Of a stretch of DNA of 64,000 bases, positions 18,819 to 28,966 are shown piece after piece. Position 1 is the first letter of the stretch. Each line of letters begins with the position of its first letter. Where the stretch lies: contig NZ_CP141048.1 of assembly GCF_034627025.1 (NCBI RefSeq), positions 4,540,001 to 4,604,000 on the forward strand. Direction: 5' to 3'. Under the pieces are notes generated by a model. It saw nothing but the letters and a program-made list of their open reading frames with translations. It did not search any database and was not told the DNA's origin. The translations under genes were made by a program, and so were the position numbers. This DNA is from Microvirga lotononidis (lineage in GTDB: Bacteria; Pseudomonadota; Alphaproteobacteria; Rhizobiales; Beijerinckiaceae).

Positions 18819-19199
18819 CTAATTGGCCGTTTGAAGGGCCGCGGGCGTCGCCGGCGTGATGGCGACCGACTCGCCGCAGCCGCAGGCCGAGGTCTGGTTC
18901 GGATTGTTGAACACGAACTGGGACGACATCTTGGTCGTCTGGAAATCCATCTCCGTGCCGAGCAGGAACAGCACGGCCTTGGGATCGATCAGGACCGTCA
19001 CGCCCTTATCCTCGACCACCTCGTCGAGCGGGTTGACGCTTTCAGCGTATTCCATGGTGTAGGACATGCCGGCGCAGCCGCCGTTCTTGACGCCGACGCG
19101 CACGCCCACGATGGGGCGATCCGCCTTGCCGATGATGTCCTTGACGCGGGTCGCCGCCGCGTCGGTCAAGGTGACGACCTTGAAGCCGGGTAGTGCCAT
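18819..19199 (-). CDS. sufA: A-type iron-sulfur carrier protein SufA
   Basis: This 126-residue A-type carrier of the HesB/IscA family receives Fe-S clusters from the SUF scaffold and passes them to apoproteins. The three cluster cysteines are present: GGCAGMSY and, near the end, ACGCGES. Start at 19199 has GAGAGGG upstream. In related genomes sufA ends the suf operon; here it lies 4.3 kb beyond sufT, cut off by genes of both orientations, so it must have its own promoter. SufA rather than ErpA is inferred from the loosely linked suf cluster. Confidence 0.9.
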   Translation of the reverse strand: MALPGFKVVTLTDAAATRVKDIIGKADRPIVGVRVGVKNGGCAGMSYTMEYAESVNPLDEVVEDKGVTVLIDPKAVLFLLGTEMDFQTTKMSSQFVFNNPNQTSACGCGESVAITPATPAALQTAN

Positions 19200-19369
19200 A
19201 AGCCCTCTCTCCTGACGGCCGGGTTCAAGGCCCGGGCAGAACGAGTTTCATACGCCATAAATAAGAGCTGAAACGGCAAACGTCGAGACCGTTTCAGGGT
19301 TGCTCCGAGGGCCGCGGTCGATCATATCGGATCTATCCCGCCCAAAGCCCCGCTTTCCAAGGAGTGCAG

Positions 19370-21235
19370 ATGCCGCATCACACGCCGCTGATCTCGACCA
19401 TCGTCATCGGCCTCGTGATGGCATTCACCCTCGGCGCCATCGCCCATCGCTTCCGCCTCTCCCCGCTCATCGGCTACCTTCTCGCCGGCGTCCTCGCCGG
19501 CCCGTTCACGCCGGGCTACGTGGCGGACCAGGGGCTTGCCAACCAGCTCGCCGAGATCGGCGTGATCCTGCTGATGTTCGGCGTGGGGCTTCATTTCTCG
19601 CTGAAGGATCTTCTGTCCGTCAAGGCCATCGCGATTCCGGGCGCCATCGTCCAGATCGCCAGCGCGACGCTTCTCGGGATGGGGCTCGCCTGGGCGATGG
19701 GGTGGGGCGTCACCGCCGGCGTGGTCTTCGGTCTGGCGCTCTCCGTCGCCAGTACGGTCGTGCTGCTGCGCGCCCTGCAGGAACGGCGCCTCGTCGAGAC
19801 CGAGCGCGGCCATATCGCAGTCGGCTGGCTGATCGTCGAGGACCTGGCCATGGTCCTGACGCTGGTGCTCCTGCCCGCCTTCGCCCATGCGACCTCCGGC
19901 GCCTCGGCCGATTTCCAGTCCATCGCGGTCTCGCTGGGCATGACCCTCGGCAAGGTCATCGCCTTCGTGGCCGTCATGCTGATCGTCGGCCGACGGGTGA
20001 TTCCCTGGATCCTCCACTACGTCGCCCATACCGGCTCGCGCGAGCTCTTCCGCCTGGCGGTCCTCGCCATCGCCCTGGGCGCCGCCTTCGGAGCGGCGCA
20101 GCTGTTCGGCGTATCCTTCGCCCTCGGGGCCTTCTTCGCCGGCATGGTGCTGAGCGAATCCGAACTCAGCCATCAGGCCGCTTCGGAGACCCTGCCGCTG
20201 CGCGATGCGTTCGCGGTCCTCTTCTTCGTCTCGGTCGGCATGCTGTTCGACCCGATGATTCTCATCAACCAGTTCGGGCCGGTCCTCGTGACCTTCCTGA
20301 TCATCGTCGTGGGCAAGTCGCTCGCGGCCTTCGCCATCGTCCGGCTCTTCCGGCACCCGGACGCGACAGCGCTGACCATTGCGGCGAGCCTCGCGCAGAT
20401 CGGCGAGTTCTCCTTCATTCTCGCAGGCTTGGGCGTAGGCCTCGGGCTCATGCCGGAAATAGGCCGCGACCTGATCCTGGCCGGTTCCATGCTGTCGATC
20501 CTGACGAACCCGTTCCTGTTCGCCCTGCTGGACCGGTGGACGGCAAAGCGGGAGGGCGCCAAGCCTCCCGCGCCGAGGGTCGAGCCACCGGCTCCCGAGA
20601 GCGCGGCCGTCGTGGTGCCGGAAGAGCCGGCCCCGCTTGCGGACGAGCCACTGCCCATGACCCTTCTCACGGATCACGTGGTCCTCGTAGGCCACGGGCG
20701 TGTCGGCAAGTTCATCACGGGGAAGCTGACGACCTCCGGAACGCCCTTTCTGGTCATCGAGACCAACAAGCACCAGCTTGCCGAACTGCAGCGGGACAAC
20801 CATTCCATCATCGTCGGCAACGCCGCTGCTCCCGATGTGGCCGCCGCCGCCAATCTCAAGGAGGCCCGCTGCCTCCTGGTGGCGATTCCCGACGCTTTCG
20901 AGAGCGGGCAGGTCGTCGAACAGGCGCGCCGGATCAACCCGGAGCTGCCGATCATCGTCCGGGTTCACTCCGACGCCCAGGAGGAGCACGTGATGAAATA
21001 CGGCGCATCCCGGGTCGTGATGGGCGAGCAAGAGATCGCCCGCGCCATGTTTGCGGCCGTACCCGACGCGCCCCGCTCCCCCGTCCTGTCGTCCGTCGAG
21101 GACGCGGACGGCATGCCCGATGGCGAGGAGCCGCTACCGGACGTGCTCGGGCCGGAATCCGATTCCGATCAGGCGGGCGGGCAGCCTGCGGAAGAGCGGC
21201 CAATGGGCCAGCAGGCGGACGATCCAGGGCGCTGA
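19370..21235 (+). CDS. Kef-type monovalent cation:proton antiporter with TrkA-N domain
   Basis: This 621-residue CPA2-family transporter has about 12 membrane segments in residues 5-395, starting ISTIVIGLVMAFTLGAI and including SPLIGYLLAGVLAGPFTPG and the conserved GWLIVEDL. A cytosolic TrkA-N/RCK domain follows (HVVLVGHGRVGK, nucleotide-binding, near residue 440). It resembles KefB/KefC/YbaL potassium efflux proteins. AAGGAG lies five bases before the ATG at 19370. The last 34 residues are hydrophilic and lie within a 102-base overlap with the convergent FAD gene, which suggests that the original stop codon was lost. Glutathione gating cannot be judged. Confidence 0.9.
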   Translation: MPHHTPLISTIVIGLVMAFTLGAIAHRFRLSPLIGYLLAGVLAGPFTPGYVADQGLANQLAEIGVILLMFGVGLHFSLKDLLSVKAIAIPGAIVQIASATLLGMGLAWAMGWGVTAGVVFGLALSVASTVVLLRALQERRLVETERGHIAVGWLIVEDLAMVLTLVLLPAFAHATSGASADFQSIAVSLGMTLGKVIAFVAVMLIVGRRVIPWILHYVAHTGSRELFRLAVLAIALGAAFGAAQLFGVSFALGAFFAGMVLSESELSHQAASETLPLRDAFAVLFFVSVGMLFDPMILINQFGPVLVTFLIIVVGKSLAAFAIVRLFRHPDATALTIAASLAQIGEFSFILAGLGVGLGLMPEIGRDLILAGSMLSILTNPFLFALLDRWTAKREGAKPPAPRVEPPAPESAAVVVPEEPAPLADEPLPMTLLTDHVVLVGHGRVGKFITGKLTTSGTPFLVIETNKHQLAELQRDNHSIIVGNAAAPDVAAAANLKEARCLLVAIPDAFESGQVVEQARRINPELPIIVRVHSDAQEEHVMKYGASRVVMGEQEIARAMFAAVPDAPRSPVLSSVEDADGMPDGEEPLPDVLGPESDSDQAGGQPAEERPMGQQADDPGR

Positions 21236-22357
21236 GACCGGCTTCCTGCTTTTCAGGACCGGATCGATCAGCCGGTTCTGCAGCAGAACCTGGAACCCCT
21301 GGGTCATTCGCGTCGGCCATTCGCGCCGCTTCTGCACAAGGGCGAGAGATTCGGGTCCTATCGGTTCGCCCTGCTTCAGCAGGGGTCCCAGGATATTGGC
21401 CGTCGCGACCGCGTCCTGAATGGCGAGATTGATCCCAACCCCGCCGGCCGGCGACATAGCGTGGGCGGCATCGCCGATGCACAGAAGGCCAGGCTTGGAC
21501 CATTGCTTCAGCCGGTCGACGGCGACGGTCAGAAGCTTGATCTCATCCCAGGATTGCAGTTCCTCGACCCGGCTTCCAAGGAAAGGAGCCAGTCCTGCGA
21601 GCTTTGCCCGGAAGGCAGCAAGCCCCTCCTGTCGGAGTTGCTCTACCGTTCCCTTCGGGATGAGATAGGCGCATTGCCAGTACTCGCCGCGATCGATCAT
21701 CACCAGCATCTGCCCGGCCTCGATCCGACCGAGCAGCTGACTGGGATCGCCCGGCAGCTTCGACACCCTCATCCAGAGCACGTCCATGGGCGCGCCGAGA
21801 TCCAGGACTTCGAGCCCCGCCTTCTCGCGCAGCGCGGAACGGCGACCGTCGGCTGCGACGACGAGATCGGCTCGCACATCGAGAGGCCCGTCAGCGGTCG
21901 TAACCCGCACCCCCACGACCTTGTCCTGCTCCTCGATCAGGTCCGTCGCCTCTGCCAGCGTCCGCAGCTGGAAATGCGGGTAGGCCCGCGCGTGATCGGC
22001 CAGAAAGTCGAGAAAGTCCCATTGCGGCATGAAGGCGATGAACTTGCACTGCGTGGGCAGATGCGAGAAGTCGCCCATCTTCAAGGTCTCGCCCCCGATG
22101 ACGAGGCTGACGGTCTGCGTCTCCTGATGCGGCCGGGCGAGGAACTCCTGCAGCAGGCCGAGTTCATACATGACCTCGAGCGTTGAGGGATGAATCGTGT
22201 CGCCGCGGAAATCCCGCAGGAAATCGGCATGCTTTTCGAGGACCATGACGTCGATCCCCTGTCGGGCCAGCAGAAAGCCCAGCATCATCCCGGCCGGCCC
22301 GCCGCCGACGATGCAGCAGCGGGTGTGCAAGGTTTCAGGGGGATGAGGCGTGTTCAT
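21134..22357 (-). CDS. FAD-dependent monooxygenase (PHBH/UbiH-like)
   Basis: This 407-residue flavoprotein has the dinucleotide motif CIVGGGPAGMMLGFLLARQG near the N-terminus. The second FAD/NADPH motif is DLVVAADGRRSALREKAG and the ribityl-binding motif is CIGDAAHAMSPAGGVGINLAIQDA. This set defines group A aromatic hydroxylases and ubiquinone-type oxidases. The substrate is unknown. GGGAG seven bases upstream supports the ATG at 22357; the open frame continues upstream without family similarity. Its 3' end overlaps the antiporter gene by 102 bases. It is divergent from the SDR gene across about 170 bases. Confidence 0.88.
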   Translation of the reverse strand: MNTPHPPETLHTRCCIVGGGPAGMMLGFLLARQGIDVMVLEKHADFLRDFRGDTIHPSTLEVMYELGLLQEFLARPHQETQTVSLVIGGETLKMGDFSHLPTQCKFIAFMPQWDFLDFLADHARAYPHFQLRTLAEATDLIEEQDKVVGVRVTTADGPLDVRADLVVAADGRRSALREKAGLEVLDLGAPMDVLWMRVSKLPGDPSQLLGRIEAGQMLVMIDRGEYWQCAYLIPKGTVEQLRQEGLAAFRAKLAGLAPFLGSRVEELQSWDEIKLLTVAVDRLKQWSKPGLLCIGDAAHAMSPAGGVGINLAIQDAVATANILGPLLKQGEPIGPESLALVQKRREWPTRMTQGFQVLLQNRLIDPVLKSRKPVSAPWIVRLLAHWPLFRRLPARLIGIGFRPEHVR

Positions 22358-22575
22358 GGGTGATCTCCCGGTAGACATTCTCCGAACCGTCATCGCGCCT
22401 GCGAAGCCTAGCGCTTTTCCGCCTAAGACCCAATCAGCTGTCACGATCATCACAGAAATCGGGCGCAGGAAACGGGTCGGAAGCACCGGCCCGATCTGAG
22501 ATCCCAGTCCGTGAGCAGTCAGCTCATGGAAGAAAAGGATCGAGCCTTGACGACACTTCAGAACAAGACGCCATC

Positions 22576-23310
22576 GTGACGGGGGCAAGCTCCGGAATCG
22601 GCTATGCGACGGCCCGACTGTTCGCCAGGGAGGGTGCGAACGTCGTCGCCACCGCTCGGCGATCCGATGCGCTCGACGCGCTCGTGGCCGAGATCGAAAG
22701 CGACGGCGGGCATGCGGTCGCCGTCGCCGGCGATATCCGGGACGAAGCCCTGGCCAAGGCCCTTGTCGAAACCGCCATCGGGCGTTTCGGCGGGCTCGAC
22801 ATCGCGTTCAACAATGCGGGCACGAATGGGGAAATGGCACCTACGCCCGACGTGTCGCTTGCCGGCTGGAACGAGACGCTTTCGGTCAATCTCACGGGCG
22901 CTTTTCTCGGCGCCAAGCATCAGATCCCGGCCATGCTAGACCGGGGCGGAGGCTCCCTCATCTTCACCTCCACATTCGTCGGCTACACGGCAGGCATGCC
23001 GGGCGTCGCGGCCTATGCCGCGAGCAAATCGGGATTGATTGGGTTGACGCAATCCCTTGCCAGCGAGTTCGGGCCACGGGGTATTAGGGTCAATGCGCTC
23101 TTGCCGGGCGGCACGGACACGCCGTTGGCGGAGGCCTGGGTCAGCACCCCGGAAGCCCTTGCCTTCGTCGAGGGATTGCATGCCCTGAAGCGCAGGGCCC
23201 GTCCTGAAGAGATCGCCCGCACGGCGCTCTATCTCGCCTCTGACGCATCGAGCTTCACCACGGGTACGGCCCTGCTCGTCGACGGCGGCGTATCGATCAA
23301 CCGGACCTGA
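22576..23310 (+). CDS. short-chain dehydrogenase/reductase with a frameshifted 5' end
   Basis: The 244-residue frame is a classical SDR: TGASSGIG (cofactor), NNAG, the catalytic serine region FTSTFVGYTAG and YAASKSG (Tyr-xxx-Lys), ending TGTALLVDGGVSINRT. The frame begins at a GTG with no ribosome site and lacks the first family residues. Those residues are found in another frame: ATG at 22526 reads MEEKDRALTTLQNKT and then hits a stop at 22577. One base seems to be missing near 22569-22572 (ACGCC where ACGGCC would join the frames). The gene is therefore either inactivated at its start or affected by a sequence error. The substrate is unknown. Confidence 0.8.
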   Translation: MTGASSGIGYATARLFAREGANVVATARRSDALDALVAEIESDGGHAVAVAGDIRDEALAKALVETAIGRFGGLDIAFNNAGTNGEMAPTPDVSLAGWNETLSVNLTGAFLGAKHQIPAMLDRGGGSLIFTSTFVGYTAGMPGVAAYAASKSGLIGLTQSLASEFGPRGIRVNALLPGGTDTPLAEAWVSTPEALAFVEGLHALKRRARPEEIARTALYLASDASSFTTGTALLVDGGVSINRT

Positions 23311-23421
23311 ATGCCGGGCACGAGGGCGCGCCCCTGCGCTCAGGATGCGGCAAAGGTCTCAAGAGCACCGCGGAGGACCACCGCCCTCATTCGATGCTCC
23401 GCTGAGGAGCCGTGAAACGAT

Positions 23422-23446
23422 CATGGCCGGGACGAGCCCGGCCATG
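23422..23446. repeat. single palindromic REP-type element
   Basis: Perfect 10-bp arms (CATGGCCGGG/CCCGGCCATG) around ACGAG lie between the SDR and sufT stop codons. The same arm recurs at about 25.1, 46.8 and 56.9 kb. In this position it may also act as a bidirectional terminator. Confidence 0.75.
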
Positions 23447-23474
23447 AAAGGAACAGAATTCGTGAAACGTGACC

Positions 23475-23858
23475 TCACCACATGTCGAGGGCGACCCGGG
23501 CCTCGTCGGACATGCGGCTCTGATCCCACGGCGGATCGAAGACCATGTTCACCTTGACGCTCTGGACGCCCTGGACGGCCGCGACGGCGTTCTCGACCCA
23601 ACCGGGCATCTCGCCGGCGACCGGACAGCCCGGCGCGGTCAAGGTCATGTCGATGACCACGTTGCGGTCGTCGTCGATATCGACCCGGTAGATCAGGCCG
23701 AGTTCGTAGATGTCCGAGGGAATTTCCGGATCGTAGACGGTCTTGAGCGCGGCGATGATGTCGTCCGTCATGCGGTCGAGCTCTTCCGGCGGAATCGTCG
23801 AACCCGGCGACACCTGCGGCGCGTTGGGCCCATCCTGGGTCGGGGTCATGTCGTTCAC
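23475..23858 (-). CDS. sufT: SUF system Fe-S assembly protein SufT (MIP18/DUF59)
   Basis: This 127-residue protein has a variable proline-rich N-terminus, then the MIP18/DUF59 fold: IIAALKTVYDPEIPSDIYELGLIYRVDI, VVIDMTLTAPGCPVAGEMPGWV (reactive cysteine in TAPGCP) and the C-terminal VKVNMVFDPPWDQSRMSDEAR. Such proteins assist Fe-S maturation of client enzymes. It starts 10 bases after sufS on the same strand and is the last gene of the contiguous suf unit. An alternative start four codons in (MTPTQ) is possible. Confidence 0.92.
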   Translation of the reverse strand: MNDMTPTQDGPNAPQVSPGSTIPPEELDRMTDDIIAALKTVYDPEIPSDIYELGLIYRVDIDDDRNVVIDMTLTAPGCPVAGEMPGWVENAVAAVQGVQSVKVNMVFDPPWDQSRMSDEARVALDMW

Positions 23859-23868
23859 AGGTCAATCC

Positions 23869-25104
23869 TCAAGCAAACAGGGCTTCGGCCTTCTGCAGGG
23901 CTTCAGCCAACTTATCGACTTCTTGCATGGTGTTGTAGAGGCCAAATGAGGCGCGACAGGTCGAGGTCGCGCCGAAGCGCTCCAGCAAGGGCATGGCGCA
24001 ATGGGTGCCGGCCCGAACGGCCACGCCCTGACGGTCGATGATGGTCGCGACGTCATGGGCATGCGCGTTCTTCATCTCGAAGGCCAGGATGGCGCCCTTG
24101 CCCTTGGCGCGGCCGATGATCCGGACCGAGTTCATGGCCCCGAGGCGCTCGTGGGCGTAAGCCGAGAGCGCAGCCTCGTGGGCCTGAATGTTCTCGCGGC
24201 CAAGCTGCATCATGAAGCGCAGAGCCGCATCAAGGCCGATCGCCTCGATGATCGGGGGCGTGCCCGCCTCGAACCGGTGCGGCGGGTCGTTGTAGGTGAT
24301 CGCGTCCTGCCTCACCTCGCGGATCATCTCGCCGCCGCCCGAATAGGGCGGCATCTTCGCGAGCCATTCGCGCTTGCCGTAGAGCACGCCGATGCCGGTG
24401 GGCCCATAGACCTTGTGGCCGGTGAAGACGTAGAAATCCGCATCGAGGTCGCGGACGTCCACCTGGAGGTGCACCGCGCCCTGGGCTCCGTCGATCAGCA
24501 CCGGAACCCCATGCGAATGGGCGATGCGGATGATCTCCTTCGCGGGCGTCACGGTGCCGAGCACGTTCGACATGTGCGTGATGGCGACGATCTTGGTGCG
24601 CGGCGAGATAAGCTTCTCGAACTCGTCGAGGAGGAAGTTGCCCTCGTCGTCCACCGGAGCCCATTTGATCACCGCGCCCTTGCGCTCGCGCAGGAAATGC
24701 CACGGCACGATGTTGGAATGGTGCTCCATGATGGAGAGGATGATCTCGTCACCCTCGCCGATGTTCATCCGGCCGAAGGAATCCGCCACCAGGTTGTAGG
24801 CTTCCGTCGCCGATTTGGTGAACACGATCTCGTCGATGGACCCGGCATTGAGGAACTCCCGCACGGTTTCGCGCGCGCGCTCGAACCCCTCGGTGGCCAC
24901 GTTCGCCATGTAATGCAGGCCGCGATGAACGTTGGAATAGCCCGTCTGCATGGTGTCAACCATGGCGTCGATCACGGCTTTCGGCTTCTGGGCCGAGGCG
25001 GCGTTATCGAGATAGACGAGCGGCTTGCCATAGACCTGCTGGCTTAGGATCGGAAACTCCGTCCGGATCGCTTCGACGTCGTATGGCTTCACTGGAGCGT
25101 TCAT
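23869..25104 (-). CDS. sufS: cysteine desulfurase SufS
   Basis: SufS (411 residues) is the PLP enzyme that takes sulfur from cysteine for Fe-S assembly. YLDNAASAQKP opens the domain, HHSNIVPW and ITHMSNVLGT contact PLP, the PLP lysine is in FTGHKVYGPTG and the persulfide cysteine is in RAGTHCAMPLL, a group II (SufS-type) loop. I start at the ATG at 25104 (MNAPVKPYDVEA). The frame stays open for 17 further codons upstream, but those come from a palindromic repeat (25125-25213) and are not family-like. It lies between sufD and sufT. Confidence 0.96.
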   Translation of the reverse strand: MNAPVKPYDVEAIRTEFPILSQQVYGKPLVYLDNAASAQKPKAVIDAMVDTMQTGYSNVHRGLHYMANVATEGFERARETVREFLNAGSIDEIVFTKSATEAYNLVADSFGRMNIGEGDEIILSIMEHHSNIVPWHFLRERKGAVIKWAPVDDEGNFLLDEFEKLISPRTKIVAITHMSNVLGTVTPAKEIIRIAHSHGVPVLIDGAQGAVHLQVDVRDLDADFYVFTGHKVYGPTGIGVLYGKREWLAKMPPYSGGGEMIREVRQDAITYNDPPHRFEAGTPPIIEAIGLDAALRFMMQLGRENIQAHEAALSAYAHERLGAMNSVRIIGRAKGKGAILAFEMKNAHAHDVATIIDRQGVAVRAGTHCAMPLLERFGATSTCRASFGLYNTMQEVDKLAEALQKAEALFA

Positions 25105-25124
25105 TGCCAAAACCGTTTCTCTGC

Positions 25125-25213
25125 CGTCATGGCCGGGCTCGTCCCGGCCACCCACGTTTTCCCACGTCGGCGCGAAGCAAGGACGTGGATGCCCGGCACA
25201 AGGCCGGGCATGA
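25125..25213. repeat. paired REP-type palindromes (copy A)
   Basis: Two imperfect palindromes (GTCATGGCCGGG...CCCGGCCAC and ATGCCCGGC...GCCGGGCATGAC) are separated by about 35 bases. They sit in the gap between sufD and sufS. The layout matches the elements at 46813-46899 and 56839-56926. Confidence 0.8.
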
Positions 25214-25222
25214 CGAGGAGGG

Positions 25223-26536
25223 TTATGCTCGCGCCTTCAGCCAGCCCTCGACCGTGCCGACGAGCGCCTCGCGGACGGCTTCGTTCTCCACGAACTCCAG
25301 CGCCTCGCCCAGGAAGGCCTGAACCAGGAGGCTTTCGGCCTCCTTCTTCGGCAGGCCGCGGGCCATGAGGTAGAACAGAAGGTCCTCGTCGAGCTGGCCG
25401 CAGGTGGCGCCGTGGGCGCACTGGACGTCGTCGGCGAAGATTTCGAGCTCGGGCTTGTTGTTCATGGAGCCGCCCTCCTCCAGGAGGAGCGCCGCCGACA
25501 TCATCCGCCCGTCGGTCTTCTGGGCGTGATGTGGAACGATGATCTTGCCCTGGAAGACGCCGGTCGCCTCGTTGTCGATGACCGTTTTGAACAGCTCGCG
25601 GCTCTCGCAATGAGGAGCCCCGTGCTCGACCACGAGGGTCGAGTCGCCGTGCTGCGAACCCTTGAGCATCGTCGTGCCGTTGACGCGCAGGTTGGTGTTC
25701 TCACCGTTGAGAACGGCGAACACCTGATGGCGCGAGGTTGCCGAACCGGCCGTCACGTTGATGCTGTTGAACACCGCCTCGCCGCCGATCTTCGCCGCGA
25801 GCGTCGACAGGGCAAGCGCCTTGTCGCCCTCGGCATTGACGCGCACGTGCTGCACATTGGTGCGATCGCCCGCGATCATCTCCACCACGTCGTTCGGCTG
25901 GTGGTTGGCGCCGTCGGTGCTCTCGTGGGTTTCGAGCAGGGTCACGGAGGCGCCCTCCTCGACGACCACGAGCACGCGCGTCGCCGTGGCGACTGCAGCG
26001 TTCGATGCCGTCACGAAGCGCAGGTGAACCGGACGCTCCACGGCGCCGGCCACGCGGATCATGACGCCGTCGGCCATGAAGGACGTGTTGAGCTGGTAGA
26101 CCGGGTTGTCGTTCGCCCACGGCACCGGGCTCAAGCGGGACAGCCACTCGTGACCGTTCGCCATCGCTTCCGCCAGCGGAACGATCTCGACGTTCTCGGG
26201 AAGATTATGGAAGTCCACCGCATCGCGCACGAAATGGCCGTTCACGAACGGCACCTGAAGCGCATCGACGCCCGAAAGAGCCTTGGCATTCGCTAGAGCC
26301 GTCCTGGACTCTTCGGCCGAGGGAGCCTCGGCGAAAGGCGCGACCTCACGCAGGAGGGCCCGCAGGTCGGTGTACTTGAACTCCTCGACCCGGCGGTGCG
26401 GAAGACCGCGCGAGTTGAACTGCTCGAAGGCCTGAGCGCGCGCTTCCCCGTTGCCGGGCAAAGCGGTCTTCGCGCTCTCGAAAGCCTGCACCAGCGCGGT
26501 TTCCGCCGGCGTCTTCATGAGGGTCACGTCAGCCAT
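25223..26536 (-). CDS. sufD: Fe-S cluster assembly protein SufD
   Basis: SufD (437 residues) pairs with SufB in the SufBC2D scaffold complex on which Fe-S clusters are built. The beta-helical core (VVEEGASVTLLETHES through EADNE-like repeats) and the C-terminal FADDVQCAHGATCGQLDEDLLFYLMARGL motif are typical, including the histidine of the last motif that lies at the SufB-SufD interface. The ATG at 26536 begins one base after the sufC stop, indicating translational coupling. The frame is open 11 codons further upstream. Confidence 0.95.
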   Translation of the reverse strand: MADVTLMKTPAETALVQAFESAKTALPGNGEARAQAFEQFNSRGLPHRRVEEFKYTDLRALLREVAPFAEAPSAEESRTALANAKALSGVDALQVPFVNGHFVRDAVDFHNLPENVEIVPLAEAMANGHEWLSRLSPVPWANDNPVYQLNTSFMADGVMIRVAGAVERPVHLRFVTASNAAVATATRVLVVVEEGASVTLLETHESTDGANHQPNDVVEMIAGDRTNVQHVRVNAEGDKALALSTLAAKIGGEAVFNSINVTAGSATSRHQVFAVLNGENTNLRVNGTTMLKGSQHGDSTLVVEHGAPHCESRELFKTVIDNEATGVFQGKIIVPHHAQKTDGRMMSAALLLEEGGSMNNKPELEIFADDVQCAHGATCGQLDEDLLFYLMARGLPKKEAESLLVQAFLGEALEFVENEAVREALVGTVEGWLKARA

Positions 26537-26537
26537 C

Positions 26538-27290
26538 TCAGGCGGCCTCGCTTTCCCGGTAATCGGCATAGCCGTTGGCCTCGAGCTCGAGCGCCAGCTC
26601 CTTGCCGCCCGTCTTCACGATCCGGCCCGCATGCATCACGTGCACCGTATCCGGCACGATGTGGTTCAGGAGGCGCTGGTAGTGCGTGATGACCAGGAAG
26701 GCGCGGTCGGGCGAGCGCAGGGCGTTCACGCCCTCGGACACGATGCGCAGGGCGTCGATGTCGAGGCCGGAATCGGTCTCGTCCAGGATGCAGAAGGTCG
26801 GCTGGAGCAGCGCCATCTGCAGGATTTCCATGCGCTTCTTCTCGCCGCCGGAGAAGCCGACATTGAGGGCGCGCTTGAGCATGTCCTTCGGGATCTCGAG
26901 CTGCTGGGCGGCGGCGTTCACACGCTTGATGAAGTCCGGGGTGGTCAGCTCCTCCTCACCGCGCGCCTTGCGCTGGGCGTTGAGGGTGGCCTTCAGGAAG
27001 GTCATCGAGGCGACGCCCGGGATCTCCAGCGGATACTGGAAGGCCAGGAACACGCCGGCGGCGGCGCGCTGATCCGGCTCCATCTCCAGCAGGTTCTGGC
27101 CATCGAGCAGGATCTCGCCGTCGAGAACCTCGTAGTCCTCCTTGCCGGCGATCACGTACGAGAGGGTCGACTTGCCGGAGCCGTTCGGACCCATGATGGC
27201 GGCCACTTCTCCCTTGTTCACGGTGAGGTTGAGGCCGTTGAGAATGCGCTTGTCCTCGATCTGGACGACGAGATTCTTGATTTCGAGCAT
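26538..27290 (-). CDS. sufC: Fe-S cluster assembly ATPase SufC
   Basis: SufC (250 residues) is the ABC-type ATPase that drives conformational change in the SufBCD scaffold. Walker A is GPNGSGKST, the ABC signature is FSGGEKKR and Walker B is [15 protein letters not shown], followed by the H-loop histidine in VITHYQRLL. It is a soluble ABC ATPase without membrane partner. It lies between sufB (with an intervening palindromic repeat) and sufD (one base apart). Confidence 0.97.
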   Translation of the reverse strand: MLEIKNLVVQIEDKRILNGLNLTVNKGEVAAIMGPNGSGKSTLSYVIAGKEDYEVLDGEILLDGQNLLEMEPDQRAAAGVFLAFQYPLEIPGVASMTFLKATLNAQRKARGEEELTTPDFIKRVNAAAQQLEIPKDMLKRALNVGFSGGEKKRMEILQMALLQPTFCILDETDSGLDIDALRIVSEGVNALRSPDRAFLVITHYQRLLNHIVPDTVHVMHAGRIVKTGGKELALELEANGYADYRESEAA

Positions 27291-27305
27291 TGTGATTTTC
27301 CTAAA

Positions 27306-27413
27306 CCCTCATCCTCAGGAGCGCGCTTCCAGCGCGCGTCTCGAAGGATGACTTCAGCGAGACGCCCCTCGTCCTTCGCGACGCCGCCTTCGGCGGCTCC
27401 TCGGGATGAGGGG
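27306..27413. repeat. long palindromic intergenic repeat between sufC and sufB
   Basis: The element starts CCCTCATCC and ends GGATGAGGGG, with inner stems (GCGCGCTTCCAGCGCGC, GCCGCCTTCGGCGGC) and a GTCTCGAAGGATGA segment. It has the look of a class of palindromic elements common in Hyphomicrobiales. It fills the gap between the sufB and sufC genes inside the operon. Confidence 0.7.
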
Positions 27414-27424
27414 CTATGTGGCGA

Positions 27425-28897
<1,473 letters not shown>

Positions 28898-28966
28898 CTG
28901 TCTCTCCCACCGCTCACGGCTTCAAGGGCCGCGGGTTGATGACTGAAGGAATTCGAACCGGCTCAA

